Source of the DNA: Citromicrobium sp. | GTDB lineage: Bacteria > Pseudomonadota > Alphaproteobacteria > Sphingomonadales > Sphingomonadaceae | Direction of reading: 5' to 3' | Assembly (NCBI GenBank): GCA_002712945.1 | Contig: PAVA01000072.1 | Coordinates: 1-46,894, forward strand | DNA: 46,894 bases | Shown here: piece after piece, positions 1 through 8,809 of the stretch | Layout: every line of letters starts with the position of its first letter | How positions within the stretch are numbered: position 1 is the stretch's first letter | The notes under the pieces: model-generated | The model's input: the letters and a program-made list of their open reading frames with translations, nothing else | What the model was told of the DNA's origin: nothing | Databases searched by the model: none | Position numbers and translations under genes: made by a program

Positions 1-429
1 CATGGGCGAATACCAGCGATAATGCGGCGTGCGCATAGTCCACGTGTCGCCTATCCGCTGGAAATAGAGCGAGAGCGTGGCGGTCCCTCGCGGGTCTTCC
101 TGCGCCACGAAGCGCGTGCCGGGCGCCGCGTCGATCCGGTAGCGCATCACGATCCGCTCCGCACCCGCGAGCGATCCGCTCGGCGTGGTCACGTAATGGA
201 CATGGCCCGCGCTGGCCGTGGGGTAGGGAAAGTCGAACGCCGCACCCTCGGTCGTCGGCCGCATGGTCGCGGGCATGCGGGAGGAATAGTTCTTGCCCCG
301 GATGACCGGGCCGATCGACCAGGTCGACTGCTCGGTCTGCGCGACGAGGGGCGTTGCCGGTGCCACGGTGAGGCCTGCGAGCAACAGGGCGCTCGCGAGC
401 GAAGCCAAGAGGAAACCACGATTTTTCAT
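1..429 (-). CDS. Secreted protein of unknown function (3' end outside window)
   Basis: The frame reads leftward from an ATG at 429 and is still open at base 1, so only the first 143 residues are present. Residues 1 to about 30 form a clear Sec signal peptide: basic start MKNRG, a Leu/Ala-rich core, then a small-residue cleavage region ending LVAQ. The mature part is rich in Thr, Tyr, Trp and Arg and probably forms beta structure, which suggests a periplasmic or outer-membrane-exposed protein. I do not recognise the family. No operon partner is visible, because the next gene to the right is on the other strand. Reality of the gene is fairly sure; its function is not. Confidence 0.7.
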   Translation of the reverse strand, partial: MKNRGFLLASLASALLLAGLTVAPATPLVAQTEQSTWSIGPVIRGKNYSSRMPATMRPTTEGAAFDFPYPTASAGHVHYVTTPSGSLAGAERIVMRYRIDAAPGTRFVAQEDPRGTATLSLYFQRIGDTWTMRTPHYRWYSPM

Positions 430-649
430 GGAAGGCGATATGGCGTAGTGGCAATGGATCGACGCTGAACGAGCCGTCTTGCATCGCCGACCGGCTTCGG
501 GCGCGCCACGCATGTCGTTGATCGGGCCAGGATTGCCGTTCCTCCGATCCGCAGGGTGATCGCGGAGCGCGTTTGTGGGAATGGGGCGAGCATGGCAGCG
601 ATGTGTCGGCTCGCGTTCAATCGCCAGGACTTCAGGGAAACGGAAAATC

Positions 650-1831
650 ATGGATCATCGACCAGCTCATCTGCGCAATGCCGTTCTCGTCGGGCTCGGC
701 GCCGCCGGACTGGTGTTGTCGCCCGCCCCCGCTCTGGCGCAGGCCGAGGCGCAGGGAAGCGCGGCTGTCCAGGGCGATGCGCGCTTCGACCGCTTCGTCC
801 CTCAGGAAAGCACGAAGGCCACCCGGCTGGACTATGCGGTGTGGGACGAGGCGCTCGATTTCTTCGTGTTCTCGATGGGCATTTCCCTGCGCGAACGCGC
901 ACCGACGGTTCTGCCGTCGGTGGGCACCCGCGTGGTCTACGGCCACGATTCGCCCTATCGCCTCGAAGGCAACCGGGTCGCCTTCTCCTACCTCGAAGAC
1001 GATGTGATCGAATCGCTCACCACCTACCGGCAGGATCTCGAGAGCATGGCCGATCAGCTCGAGATCGCCAAACTGCCCCGCAACGAGCAGCTCGCCTACT
1101 GGATCAACCTGCACAACGTAGCCGTGATCGAACAGATCGCGCTGGCCTATCCGCTCAGCCGTCCCTCCAACCTCAAGATCGGCCCGGAGGAGCTTCCGCT
1201 CGACGAAGCGCCCTTCATCACCGTGAACGGCGTGGCGATGAGCCCGCGCGACATCCGCACCAAGATCGTGTTTCCCAACTGGCGCGATCCCAAGGTGATG
1301 TACGGCTTCTTCCGTGGCGATATCGGCGGCCCGTCGCTGCGCCGCAAGGCCTTTACCGGCGATAATGTCGACACGCTGCTGGACGGGGCGGCACGCGAAT
1401 TCGTCAACGCCCTGCGCGGGGTCCACAATCGCGGATCGACCCTTCAGGTCTCGCGCATTTATGCCGAGGCGCGCCCGTTCTTCTTCCCCGCCTGGCCGGA
1501 CGATCTGCGGGTCCACCTGCGCAACTATGCGAGCGAGGAAGTGCTCGAGCTTCTCGACAAGACCGACGAAGTCGACGCGGTCCTTTACGAGGAAGATATC
1601 GCGGACCTCGCGAAAGGGGAAAAGGAGCCTGTCTACACGAACGTCCAGACCACGGACGAGAATGGCAATCTCCAGCCGGTGGACACCTCGCAGATCCCGC
1701 GGAACATTCTGCGGATGGTCGCGGAACGCAACGAGAAGCTGAACAAGGCGATCCGCCGCGGCGACCGCATCGGGCGCGTCATCGTGTTGCCCGACGAGCC
1801 CGAGGAAGAGGAGGACAACGAAGTCGAATAG
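650..1831 (+). CDS. DUF547 domain secreted protein
   Basis: This is a 393-residue protein with a signal peptide (residues 1-30, ending APALA before Q31). It contains the DUF547 signature: a Trp/Tyr-rich first segment (YAVWDEALDFF) and the core 'QLAYWINLHNVAVIEQIAL' near residue 145, followed by the usual 'PRDIRTKIVFPN' region. The C-terminus ends in an acidic tail (PEEEEDNEVE). The ATG at 650 is chosen because it places the signal peptide at the N-terminus; an in-frame ATG at 575 would add 25 residues that look like noncoding sequence. DUF547 proteins are exported and of unknown function, possibly hydrolases. The gene appears monocistronic. Confidence 0.85.
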   Translation: MDHRPAHLRNAVLVGLGAAGLVLSPAPALAQAEAQGSAAVQGDARFDRFVPQESTKATRLDYAVWDEALDFFVFSMGISLRERAPTVLPSVGTRVVYGHDSPYRLEGNRVAFSYLEDDVIESLTTYRQDLESMADQLEIAKLPRNEQLAYWINLHNVAVIEQIALAYPLSRPSNLKIGPEELPLDEAPFITVNGVAMSPRDIRTKIVFPNWRDPKVMYGFFRGDIGGPSLRRKAFTGDNVDTLLDGAAREFVNALRGVHNRGSTLQVSRIYAEARPFFFPAWPDDLRVHLRNYASEEVLELLDKTDEVDAVLYEEDIADLAKGEKEPVYTNVQTTDENGNLQPVDTSQIPRNILRMVAERNEKLNKAIRRGDRIGRVIVLPDEPEEEEDNEVE

Positions 1832-1955
1832 GCTTCCGGGTCCTCGGCCGGGCGCGGTTGCTACACCATGCCCGCCCCGCCCCTGCACTTGCATTTGCCC
1901 GCCCGCTCCCGAATGAAGCGCAAAAATACCTGCGCGATCTGAGGGAGGGGGAGGC

Positions 1956-3389
1956 ATGCGGGCCAAGGCTATCGGATTGCTCGTCGGGCTCGCCGCGCTG
2001 GGCTTCGCGATCTTCGCATCGCCGCCTGCCGGGCTGAGCCGCGAGGGCTTCGTCGTCGCCGGGCTGGTCGTGCTGATGGCCGCCTGGTGGATCACCGAGG
2101 CGTTGCCGCTTACCGCGACCGCGCTGATGCCCTTTCTCGTCCTGCCCTTCGCGGGCGTGATGGACGCGAACGAGACCGCGAGCGCATATTACTCGCCGAT
2201 CCTGTTCCTGCTGCTGGGCGGGGCCTTCATCGCGCTCGCCATCGAGCGGGTCGGCCTTCATCGTCGGCTGTCGCTCGGCATCCTGAGGCTTGCCGGCGCG
2301 CATGCCGGACCCGGCCGGCTGCTGCTGGCCTTCATGATCAGCGCGGCGATCCTCTCCATGCTGATCTCCAACACCTCGACCGCGCTTATCATGATGCCGG
2401 TCGCGCTCGCGGTTCTGTCGGCGGGGCCCCAGGCCGCTCGCGAGGGCAGGGATGGCGCGGAACCCGATACGGAGGGGCTGAGCGGCGCGTTGCCGATGGG
2501 CATTGCCTTCGCGTGCAGCATCGGCGGGCTCGGCACGCTGGTCGGCTCGCCCACCAATGCCATCGCGGTCGGCCTGCTCGACCAGACCATCGGCGTGCGG
2601 ATCAGCTTTGCGGCCTGGACGATGTACGGCCTGCCGGTGGTGATCATCGGCATTCCGCTCGCGGCTGCCATCATCGCGCGAGTTCAGCGGGTGCGCGACC
2701 GGCCTTTCGATTCGGACGCCGCGCGCGAGGCGATCCCGGTGGAGCACGACTGGAGCGCGCCCGAAAAGCGCCTCGTTCCGCTGGTCGCCATCACCTTCCT
2801 GCTGTGGATGAGCCAGCCGCTGCTCGGCCCGCTGCTGCCCGAAGGATCGCTGACCGACGGCACCATCGCCATCGGCGCCAGCCTGCTCCTGTTCCTGATC
2901 CCCGACGGCACGGGCCGCACGCTGCTCAACTGGAGCGAGGCCGACCGCGCGCCATGGGGCGTCATCATGATGTTCGGCGGCGGGCTCGCGCTGGCGGCGG
3001 GCATGACCGCGAGCGGGCTGGCCACCTGGCTCGGCGATGCGCTGCTGCCGCTTTCCGCCGTGCCGCTGCTGCTGGTCGCCTTCGCGGTGGTCGCGATGGT
3101 GATCCTCATCACCGAGTTCGCTAGCAACGTCGCGACCGCATCGGCCATCGTGCCCGTCGTCGCCAGCCTGATCGTCACGCTCGGCGCGCCGCCCGAACTG
3201 CTCGCGCTGCCGGTGGCGCTGGCGGCGAGCTGGGGCTTCATGCTGCCCGCAGGGACCGGGCCCAATGCCATCGCCTGGTCGACCGGGCGGATACGGATCG
3301 GGCGGATGGTCACGGCCGGCGTGATGCTCGACCTGATCGGCGTGGTCCTGATCGTCGGCGCGGTTTGGACGGTCGCGGCGGTGGTCTGA
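1956..3389 (+). CDS. DASS family (SLC13-type) anion/dicarboxylate transporter
   Basis: This is a 477-residue inner-membrane protein with about eleven hydrophobic segments. Both halves carry the substrate- and sodium-site signatures of the divalent anion:sodium symporter family: 'LISNTSTALIMMP' near residue 135 followed by 'GSPTNAIAVGLL' near 200, then 'TEFASNVATASAIVPV' near 390 followed by 'PAGTGPNAIAWSTG' near 430. The second motif reads SNV rather than the more common SNT. The family takes up C4-dicarboxylates, citrate or sulfate by sodium coupling; the exact substrate cannot be read here. A purine-rich ribosome site (gggagggggagg) precedes the ATG. The next gene starts 165 bases downstream behind a structured leader. 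Confidence 0.88.
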   Translation: MRAKAIGLLVGLAALGFAIFASPPAGLSREGFVVAGLVVLMAAWWITEALPLTATALMPFLVLPFAGVMDANETASAYYSPILFLLLGGAFIALAIERVGLHRRLSLGILRLAGAHAGPGRLLLAFMISAAILSMLISNTSTALIMMPVALAVLSAGPQAAREGRDGAEPDTEGLSGALPMGIAFACSIGGLGTLVGSPTNAIAVGLLDQTIGVRISFAAWTMYGLPVVIIGIPLAAAIIARVQRVRDRPFDSDAAREAIPVEHDWSAPEKRLVPLVAITFLLWMSQPLLGPLLPEGSLTDGTIAIGASLLLFLIPDGTGRTLLNWSEADRAPWGVIMMFGGGLALAAGMTASGLATWLGDALLPLSAVPLLLVAFAVVAMVILITEFASNVATASAIVPVVASLIVTLGAPPELLALPVALAASWGFMLPAGTGPNAIAWSTGRIRIGRMVTAGVMLDLIGVVLIVGAVWTVAAVV

Positions 3390-3554
3390 GCGCACCATGC
3401 GCTTGATTGGCGAAACCTGCGCGGGTATCCGCGCGTTCGACTATCGGCAGCCGGTGGAGATGCGTTCCTGCGGAGGTTAGGAACGGGCCGCCTCCGGCCC
3501 TGCCTCGAACCCGAGCCCCCGCCTTCCTGGGGGCGCATTTGAGGAGGCCGAACC
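3390..3554 (+). promoter_or_regulatory. Structured leader with candidate leader peptide and alternative hairpins
   Basis: The region upstream of the PLP enzyme holds several arms that can pair. Arms 3464-3469 and 3479-3484 form hairpin A. Arms 3471-3476 and 3491-3496 form hairpin B. Arms 3485-3490 and 3495-3500 form hairpin C. Arms 3515-3520 and 3529-3534 form hairpin D just before the ribosome site gaggagg. Hairpin B overlaps and excludes both A and C, the usual logic of an attenuator. A 27-codon frame runs from ATG 3397 to TAG 3478-3480, encodes Cys at positions 8 and 25, and ends inside hairpin A. No uridine tract follows any hairpin, so control of translation initiation fits better than intrinsic termination. 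I could not match it to a SAM riboswitch class. Confidence 0.4.
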
Positions 3555-4871
3555 ATGACCGATGCGGTCGACGCCGTCGAAACACCTACCCCCCGTCGCA
3601 AGCCCAAGCCCGAGATCACGAAGATCGAAGGGCGCCAGCTCAAGCCCTCGACCCTGATGATGGGCCATGGCTACGATCCGTCGCTTTCCGAAGGATCGCT
3701 CAAGGCGCCGATCTTCCTGACCAGCACCTTCGCCTTCGAGAGCGCGGCTGCGGGCAAGCGCCATTTCGAAGGCATTACCGGCATGCGCGAAGGCGGCGCC
3801 GAAGGCCTCGTCTATTCGCGCTTCAACGGGCCGAACCAGGAAATCCTCGAAGACCGCCTCGCGATCTGGGATGGCGCGGAAGACGCGCTGTGCTTCTCGA
3901 GCGGGATGACCGCGATCTGCGTGATGATGATGGCGTATTGCAACGCCGGCGACGTGATCGTCCATTCCGGCCCGCTTTACGCCGCGACCGAGGGTTTCGT
4001 TGCCAAGATCCTCGCCAAGTTCGGCGTCAAATATGTCGACTTCCCGGCAGGCGCGACGCGCGAGGAATTCGACAAGGTGCTGGCGCGTGCAAAGGACATG
4101 GCGGACGAGAATGGCGGCAAGGTCGCCATGATCTACCTCGAAAGCCCCGGCAACCCGACCAACGCGCTGGTCGATATCGAGATGGTCCGCGAGGCACGCG
4201 ACGCCGCGCTGACGCCCGATTGCCCCATCGCGATCGACAATACCTTCCTCGGGCCGCTGTGGCAGCGCCCGCTCGAACACGGCGCGGACATCGTCTGCTA
4301 TTCGCTGACCAAGTATGTCGGTGGGCATTCGGATCTCGTCGCGGGCAGCATTGCCGGCGACGAGAAGTGGATGAACCCGGTGCGCATGATCCGCAACACG
4401 ATGGGCGGGATCGCCGATCCCAACACCGCATGGATGCTGCTGCGCTCCCTCGAAACCGTCGAGCTGCGGATGCAGCGCGCGGGCGAGAACGCGGCGAAGG
4501 TTTGCGAATTCCTGGCCAAGCATCCCAAGGTCGAAGGGCTCGGCTATCTCGGCATGCTGAAGGATGCGCGCCAGAAGGATATCTACGCGCGGCATTGCCT
4601 TGGCGCAGGCTCCACCTTCTCGCTGTTCCTCAAGGGCGGCGAAGAGGAGAGCTTCCGCTTCCTAGACGCGCTCAAGGTCGCCAAGCTGGCGGTGAGCCTC
4701 GGCGGCACCGAAACGCTCGCCAGCCACCCGGCCAGCATGACGCACCTCTCGGTGCCGCACGGGCGACGGCAGGAACTGGGCATTACCGACAGCCTGGTGC
4801 GGATCAGCATCGGGATCGAGGATCCCGACGACCTGATCGCCGACTTCGAGCAGGCACTCGAAGCGGTCTGA
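3555..4871 (+). CDS. Cystathionine gamma-synthase/methionine gamma-lyase family PLP enzyme
   Basis: The 438-residue protein is a fold-type I pyridoxal-phosphate enzyme of the Cys/Met metabolism family. The cofactor lysine is K253 in 'SLTKYVGGHSD'; the phosphate-binding segment 'FSSGMTAI', the aspartate of 'AIDNTFLGPLW' and the substrate-binding 'GGTETLASHPASMTH' are all present. Members catalyse gamma-replacement or elimination on homoserine esters, cystathionine or methionine, and the sequence alone does not separate these. The N-terminal extension of about 40 residues (rich in Lys and Pro) is longer than in classical MetB. The ATG at 3555 follows gaggagg at good spacing. The preceding structured leader suggests expression responds to a sulfur amino acid. 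A rhomboid gene follows after 6 bases. Confidence 0.88.
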   Translation: MTDAVDAVETPTPRRKPKPEITKIEGRQLKPSTLMMGHGYDPSLSEGSLKAPIFLTSTFAFESAAAGKRHFEGITGMREGGAEGLVYSRFNGPNQEILEDRLAIWDGAEDALCFSSGMTAICVMMMAYCNAGDVIVHSGPLYAATEGFVAKILAKFGVKYVDFPAGATREEFDKVLARAKDMADENGGKVAMIYLESPGNPTNALVDIEMVREARDAALTPDCPIAIDNTFLGPLWQRPLEHGADIVCYSLTKYVGGHSDLVAGSIAGDEKWMNPVRMIRNTMGGIADPNTAWMLLRSLETVELRMQRAGENAAKVCEFLAKHPKVEGLGYLGMLKDARQKDIYARHCLGAGSTFSLFLKGGEEESFRFLDALKVAKLAVSLGGTETLASHPASMTHLSVPHGRRQELGITDSLVRISIGIEDPDDLIADFEQALEAV

Positions 4872-4877
4872 CCCTTC

Positions 4878-5588
4878 ATGGGCTTCACCGATCCGGAGGG
4901 GGAACGCGAGCCGCTCTTTGCCGAGCCGATGTATGTCGACGAAGGCTTGAAGAGAGAGCGGCTCCTGCCCCCGCTGGTACTGGCCGTTCCGATGATCGGC
5001 GCCTTTGTCTGGATGTGGTGGACCAGCGGCGGGATGATCGGCTGGGCGGTGTCCGGCCCGGTCATCGCTGCCGGAAAGTATCAGAACATCCTGCTGCACA
5101 TGTTCGCCCATGGCGGGCTGATGCATATCGGCTTCAACATGATGGCGCTGCTGGCGATCGGACCTGCCGTGATGGAGCGGCTGGGCCCGCTTGGCCCGAA
5201 GACCTTCGTCGGTTTCATGGCCCTGTTCTTCGGCTCCGGGTTGGCGGGGCTCGCCTTCTGGCTCGCTCTCAACCCCGGCAGCCCCGTCCCGATGCTCGGG
5301 GCTTCGGGAGCAATCTTCGGCCTGCTCGGTGCGATCCTGCGCCAACCCGATCCCCTGCAGCCGCCTGTGCCGCTCTTCAGCAAGGCAATGGGCCGGGCAT
5401 TCGTCACGCTGGTGCGGTTGCATATTCCCTTGCTGGTGATCTTCGCCATCCCGCTGCTGTTGGGGGCGGACTTCTTCGGGCTCGCGTGGGAAGCGCATCT
5501 GGGCGGTTTTATTGGAGGGATGCTCCTGTCGAAACCGATCGTCGCATGGTGCGGGAACAGGGCGGACTGGTATCCGCTGCCCGATTAG
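4878..5588 (+). CDS. Rhomboid family intramembrane serine protease
   Basis: This 236-residue membrane protein has the rhomboid catalytic pair: Ser143 in 'MLGASGAIFG' (GxSG) and His207 in 'WEAHLGGFIGG'. The conserved 'HMFAHGGLMHIGFNMMAL' segment of transmembrane helix 2 is also present. About six hydrophobic helices are visible, matching the basic bacterial topology. Rhomboids cut single-pass membrane proteins inside the bilayer; the substrate is unknown. The gene starts 6 bases after the upstream PLP enzyme, so the two are probably co-transcribed, although no functional link is obvious. Confidence 0.9.
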   Translation: MGFTDPEGEREPLFAEPMYVDEGLKRERLLPPLVLAVPMIGAFVWMWWTSGGMIGWAVSGPVIAAGKYQNILLHMFAHGGLMHIGFNMMALLAIGPAVMERLGPLGPKTFVGFMALFFGSGLAGLAFWLALNPGSPVPMLGASGAIFGLLGAILRQPDPLQPPVPLFSKAMGRAFVTLVRLHIPLLVIFAIPLLLGADFFGLAWEAHLGGFIGGMLLSKPIVAWCGNRADWYPLPD

Positions 5589-5687
5589 GACGCACTACCC
5601 CCGGCCCCGCAGGCTGGGCAGAGTCGTCCCTGAGCAGTGCACGGGCCGGTCGACGACGGAGGCACTGGCCCCCGCCGCCCCATCGGA

Positions 5688-8048
5688 TCAGTTGCCGAAG
5701 CGCGCGGTCAGCTCCACGCCGAACAGGCGCGGCTCTGCGGGAATGAAGGTCGGCACCGTGAACGAACCGCCCGTGTTGCCCGCGTCGAGCAGGTAATCCT
5801 CGTCGAAGGCGTTGCGGATGAAGCCCGCCAGCTCGAACCGCTCGTCGGCGAAGGACACGCCCGCGCGCGCATTGACCAGCGTGACCGGGCCCTGCGAGAT
5901 CAGCGGATCGTTCGGCACCTCGAAGAAGATGCGGCTGCGGTGCGTGACGCTGGGCGTCGCGAAGAAGCGCACGCCGTCGGCCACCGGGTAATCGATGGTG
6001 AAGCCGCCCGCCGCCTGCCATTCGGGCTGGAGACGGAAGCGCGCACCCGAATATGCGGGCGAGTACGCATTATCCTCTGAGATGCCGCCATCGATGTAGC
6101 CGACATTGGCGAAGATGCTCAGCCAGTCGGTCGCATCCAGCGCGATTTCCGCCTCGACACCGAGGTTGGAGGCCGAACCCGCGCTCGCGGTGACGAAGGC
6201 GCCGGTGGGGTTCCCGTTCGCGTCGACCTCGGCGATCGAGACCTGGAAGTCGTCGTAGACCTGGTAGTAGACGCCGAGCGAGCCGGAGAGCGCGCCGGTG
6301 CTGAGCTTGAGGCCGCCCTCGTAGTTCCAGACGGTCTCCTCGGGGATGACCTGCGCCCCGCCCGCATTGACCTGGACGACCGGCGAACGGCGGCCCTTGG
6401 AGACGGTGGCAAACACGTTGGCCGCGTCGCTCAGGCGGTAGAGCACGTTGAAGCGCGGCAGGACGGCATAGAAGCTGTCTTCGGACGTAATTGTCTGGCC
6501 GCCGGTATCTACCTGGCCGGGGATCAGCGGCGCGCCGCTCAACACCGAATTGGGGACCGTCGCGGTGAAGCCCGATTGCCGCTCCTCAATCAGAACGCGC
6601 ACCCCTGCGGTCAGTTCGAGGCTCGGCGTGGGGATGTAGGTCGCATCGGCGAACAGCGAATAGCTGCTGTTCTCGCCCTGGTTCTCGAACACCGAAGTAT
6701 AGGGAATAGCGGTCGCCAGCCCCCCGGTGGCGAGCTGGGTCACGCCTGCAGCCGGGACGCTGCCATCGGGCGCAACGCAGGGAATGCCGGGTATCAGCGG
6801 CGCTCCGAAAAGCGTCGTCAGGCACTGCAGGAAGGTGCCTTCCTCGGTCGAGAAGGGCACGCTCTGGATGCCGTCTTCCTTGAAGAAGTTCCAGCCGAAG
6901 GCCGCGCGCCAGCTGGGGTCGGCATAGCTGAAGCGGCCCTCGTGGCTGAATTGGCGGCCTTCCGCGATCTCGGCGAATTCGAGGAAGGGTGCGGCCGAAC
7001 CGTCCGCGTCGAACACCTCGGCGCTGTCGAACTCGCGATAGCCGTTGACCGTGGTGAAGGTCAGCGAATCGGTCAGCTCGATTTCGGCGGTCAGGTTGAT
7101 GTCGTAGACCTCGCGATTCAGGCCCAGCTGGTCGTCGCCCAGATGCGTCGCCGAGAAGGGTGAACCGCCGAGGTTCGCATCGACGAAGGCGTTGGCGGGG
7201 CCGCCGGGCGCTCCGGCGAAGGCGGGGAAGGTGCCCGAGATGAAGGGCGTGCCGCCATTGCGCTGCTGGTCGTAGGTGCCGATCAGGTCGACCGTGACGA
7301 AGGGGCTGGGCGTGAAGCGCAGCGAGCCGCGCACGCCGAGCTGGTCCTGCGCGTAAAGCTCGTCTTCCTGGCTGGCGGCGAGGTTCTCGACATAGCCGTC
7401 GCGCGTGCGCCATTCGAAGGCGACGCGGCCCGCGATCGTGTCCGAGCCGAGGTTGACGAAGCCCGAGGCGAGCGTTGCGTCGAAATTGCCGTAGCCGCCG
7501 GTCAGCGCCGCCGAGGCTCCGGGCTCAGGCCGTGCCGAGACGAGGCTGATCGCACCCACCGCGCTGGCCGTGCCGAACAATGTCGCCTGCGGGCCCTTGA
7601 TGACCTCGACCCGCTCGAGATCGTAGATCGCCTGGTACGACCCGCGCGAGCGCGAGATGTCGACCCCGTTGTAATAGAGCGTCACGCGCGGGCCCTGCTG
7701 GGCGGAGCCGCTGTCCGAGGTGATCCCGCGGATCACGATGCCGGGGTTGTTGGCGCTCTGTTCCTGGATGTTGAGGCCGGGGACGTAGTTCGACAATTCG
7801 TCGAGATCGGTCACGCCGAGGTCCGAGATCCGCTCTCCGGTCAACGCGCTGATGGTGATCGGCACGTCCTGCGCGCGCTGCTCGATCTTCTGGGCGGTCA
7901 CGATGATCGTGTTGCCGGTGGCCTCGGTGACGCTTTCTTCGGCCTCGCCTTCGGGCTGGGCGGGAGCCTGGGCGAGCGCCGCGGCGGGCAGAAGCGCGGC
8001 GGTGCCGAGCAAGGCGAACCGGATGGTGGAGATGGACGACGAACGCAT
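5688..8048 (-). CDS. TonB-dependent outer-membrane receptor
   Basis: The 786-residue protein has a signal peptide (residues 1-26, ending AAALA), then a TonB-box-like segment 'NTIIVTAQKIEQRAQDVP' at about 46-63. The plug domain contains 'LDELSNYVPGLNIQ', 'NPGIVIRGITSD' and 'LERVEVIKGPQATLFG'. A long beta-barrel follows, with alternating aromatic strands, ending in 'LTARFGN' with the terminal aromatic needed for barrel insertion. Such receptors use TonB-ExbB-ExbD energy to import siderophores, cobalamin, saccharides or other large nutrients. The plug resembles the large sphingomonad receptor group whose ligands are mostly unknown. It stands alone, with no adjacent regulator or permease to indicate the ligand. 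Confidence 0.92.
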   Translation of the reverse strand: MRSSSISTIRFALLGTAALLPAAALAQAPAQPEGEAEESVTEATGNTIIVTAQKIEQRAQDVPITISALTGERISDLGVTDLDELSNYVPGLNIQEQSANNPGIVIRGITSDSGSAQQGPRVTLYYNGVDISRSRGSYQAIYDLERVEVIKGPQATLFGTASAVGAISLVSARPEPGASAALTGGYGNFDATLASGFVNLGSDTIAGRVAFEWRTRDGYVENLAASQEDELYAQDQLGVRGSLRFTPSPFVTVDLIGTYDQQRNGGTPFISGTFPAFAGAPGGPANAFVDANLGGSPFSATHLGDDQLGLNREVYDINLTAEIELTDSLTFTTVNGYREFDSAEVFDADGSAAPFLEFAEIAEGRQFSHEGRFSYADPSWRAAFGWNFFKEDGIQSVPFSTEEGTFLQCLTTLFGAPLIPGIPCVAPDGSVPAAGVTQLATGGLATAIPYTSVFENQGENSSYSLFADATYIPTPSLELTAGVRVLIEERQSGFTATVPNSVLSGAPLIPGQVDTGGQTITSEDSFYAVLPRFNVLYRLSDAANVFATVSKGRRSPVVQVNAGGAQVIPEETVWNYEGGLKLSTGALSGSLGVYYQVYDDFQVSIAEVDANGNPTGAFVTASAGSASNLGVEAEIALDATDWLSIFANVGYIDGGISEDNAYSPAYSGARFRLQPEWQAAGGFTIDYPVADGVRFFATPSVTHRSRIFFEVPNDPLISQGPVTLVNARAGVSFADERFELAGFIRNAFDEDYLLDAGNTGGSFTVPTFIPAEPRLFGVELTARFGN

Positions 8049-8150
8049 GGTGAGACCCCTTTTGCTGCAGTTGCGAAGGGGCGTTAGTCCGGTGTGGTGA
8101 CCGAACCGCGTCGGCGCGATTACAGTTTCGTTAAGCCACCTATTTTGGGG

Positions 8151-8684
8151 TCAGCCGTGCCATTCGCGCCGCGCTTCGGCGGCCTTGAGCACTTCATAGG
8201 CGAGCTGGAGCTTGCGAAATTCCGCCGCCGCCTCGGCATCGCCGGGCTTCACATCGGGGTGGACCGTCTTGGCCTTTTCGCGCCACGCGCGCTTGATGCT
8301 CGCGAAATCGGCATCGGCCTCCAGCTCGAGCGCGTCGAGCGCGCGCATCTCGTCCGCCGAACGCGACCCGTCGCCCGACCCGCCCCAGCTATAATGCGAG
8401 GCTTCGGCATAGCCTGCATTGTCGCGCCGCTCGTCCTTGGCGCGCGCTTCCTTCTCGGCCTTGTCGAGGCCTTCGAAATAGTCCCACTTGGAATTGTATT
8501 CCGCCGCGTGGCGCTGGCAGAAATACCACCGCTCGGGGCTGTTGGGGGCCTTGGGCGCGGGGCAATTGCCCGGCTCCTCGCATCCATGGCGATCGCACAG
8601 GCGCACGGTCGTCGCCTCGCGCGAGGCGCCATAGCCCCGCCAGCGGGGGAAGCCCCAATCGTTCGATCGCCGTGGTTTTGCCAT
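8151..8684 (-). CDS. J-domain (DnaJ-like) protein with Cys/His N-terminus
   Basis: This 177-residue protein carries a C-terminal J-domain (about residues 115-175) with the HPD tripeptide in 'TVHPDVKPGD' and the helix 'EFRKLQLAYEVL'. Upstream lies a segment with spaced Cys and His residues (CDRHGCEEPGNC, then WYFCQRH) that could bind zinc. The architecture, with the J-domain last and no G/F or CxxCxGxG regions, is that of the short alphaproteobacterial J-proteins rather than DnaJ itself. It presumably stimulates DnaK ATPase activity for particular clients. The gene stands alone between the TonB receptor and the tol-pal operon terminator. Confidence 0.85.
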   Translation of the reverse strand: MAKPRRSNDWGFPRWRGYGASREATTVRLCDRHGCEEPGNCPAPKAPNSPERWYFCQRHAAEYNSKWDYFEGLDKAEKEARAKDERRDNAGYAEASHYSWGGSGDGSRSADEMRALDALELEADADFASIKRAWREKAKTVHPDVKPGDAEAAAEFRKLQLAYEVLKAAEARREWHG

Positions 8685-8751
8685 CGCGTCAATCTAGAGG
8701 ATGCTGCCCCATTGTGAACCCATGGCCCGCACGCACAGGCCCTGCCGACAC

Positions 8752-8787
8752 AAAAAAGGCGGGCAGTCCACGTCGGACCGCCCGCCT
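8752..8787 (-). terminator. Rho-independent terminator of the tol-pal operon
   Basis: Reading leftward, an 8-bp GC-rich stem (AGGCGGGC with GCCCGCCT, extended inside by GTCC/GGAC) is followed directly by six T residues. It lies 23 bases after the pal stop codon. Confidence 0.8.
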
Positions 8788-8809
8788 CTTGCTGTCGGCG
8801 AATAGCGCC

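Noticed and set aside
3390..3554. SAM-II, SAH or cobalamin riboswitch before the PLP enzyme
   Set aside because: I could not find the conserved core sequences of these classes; only alternative hairpins are supported.
3407..5746. A 779-codon rightward frame overlapping the PLP enzyme and the rhomboid gene
   Set aside because: It is out of frame with both conserved proteins and has Arg/Gly-rich shadow composition.
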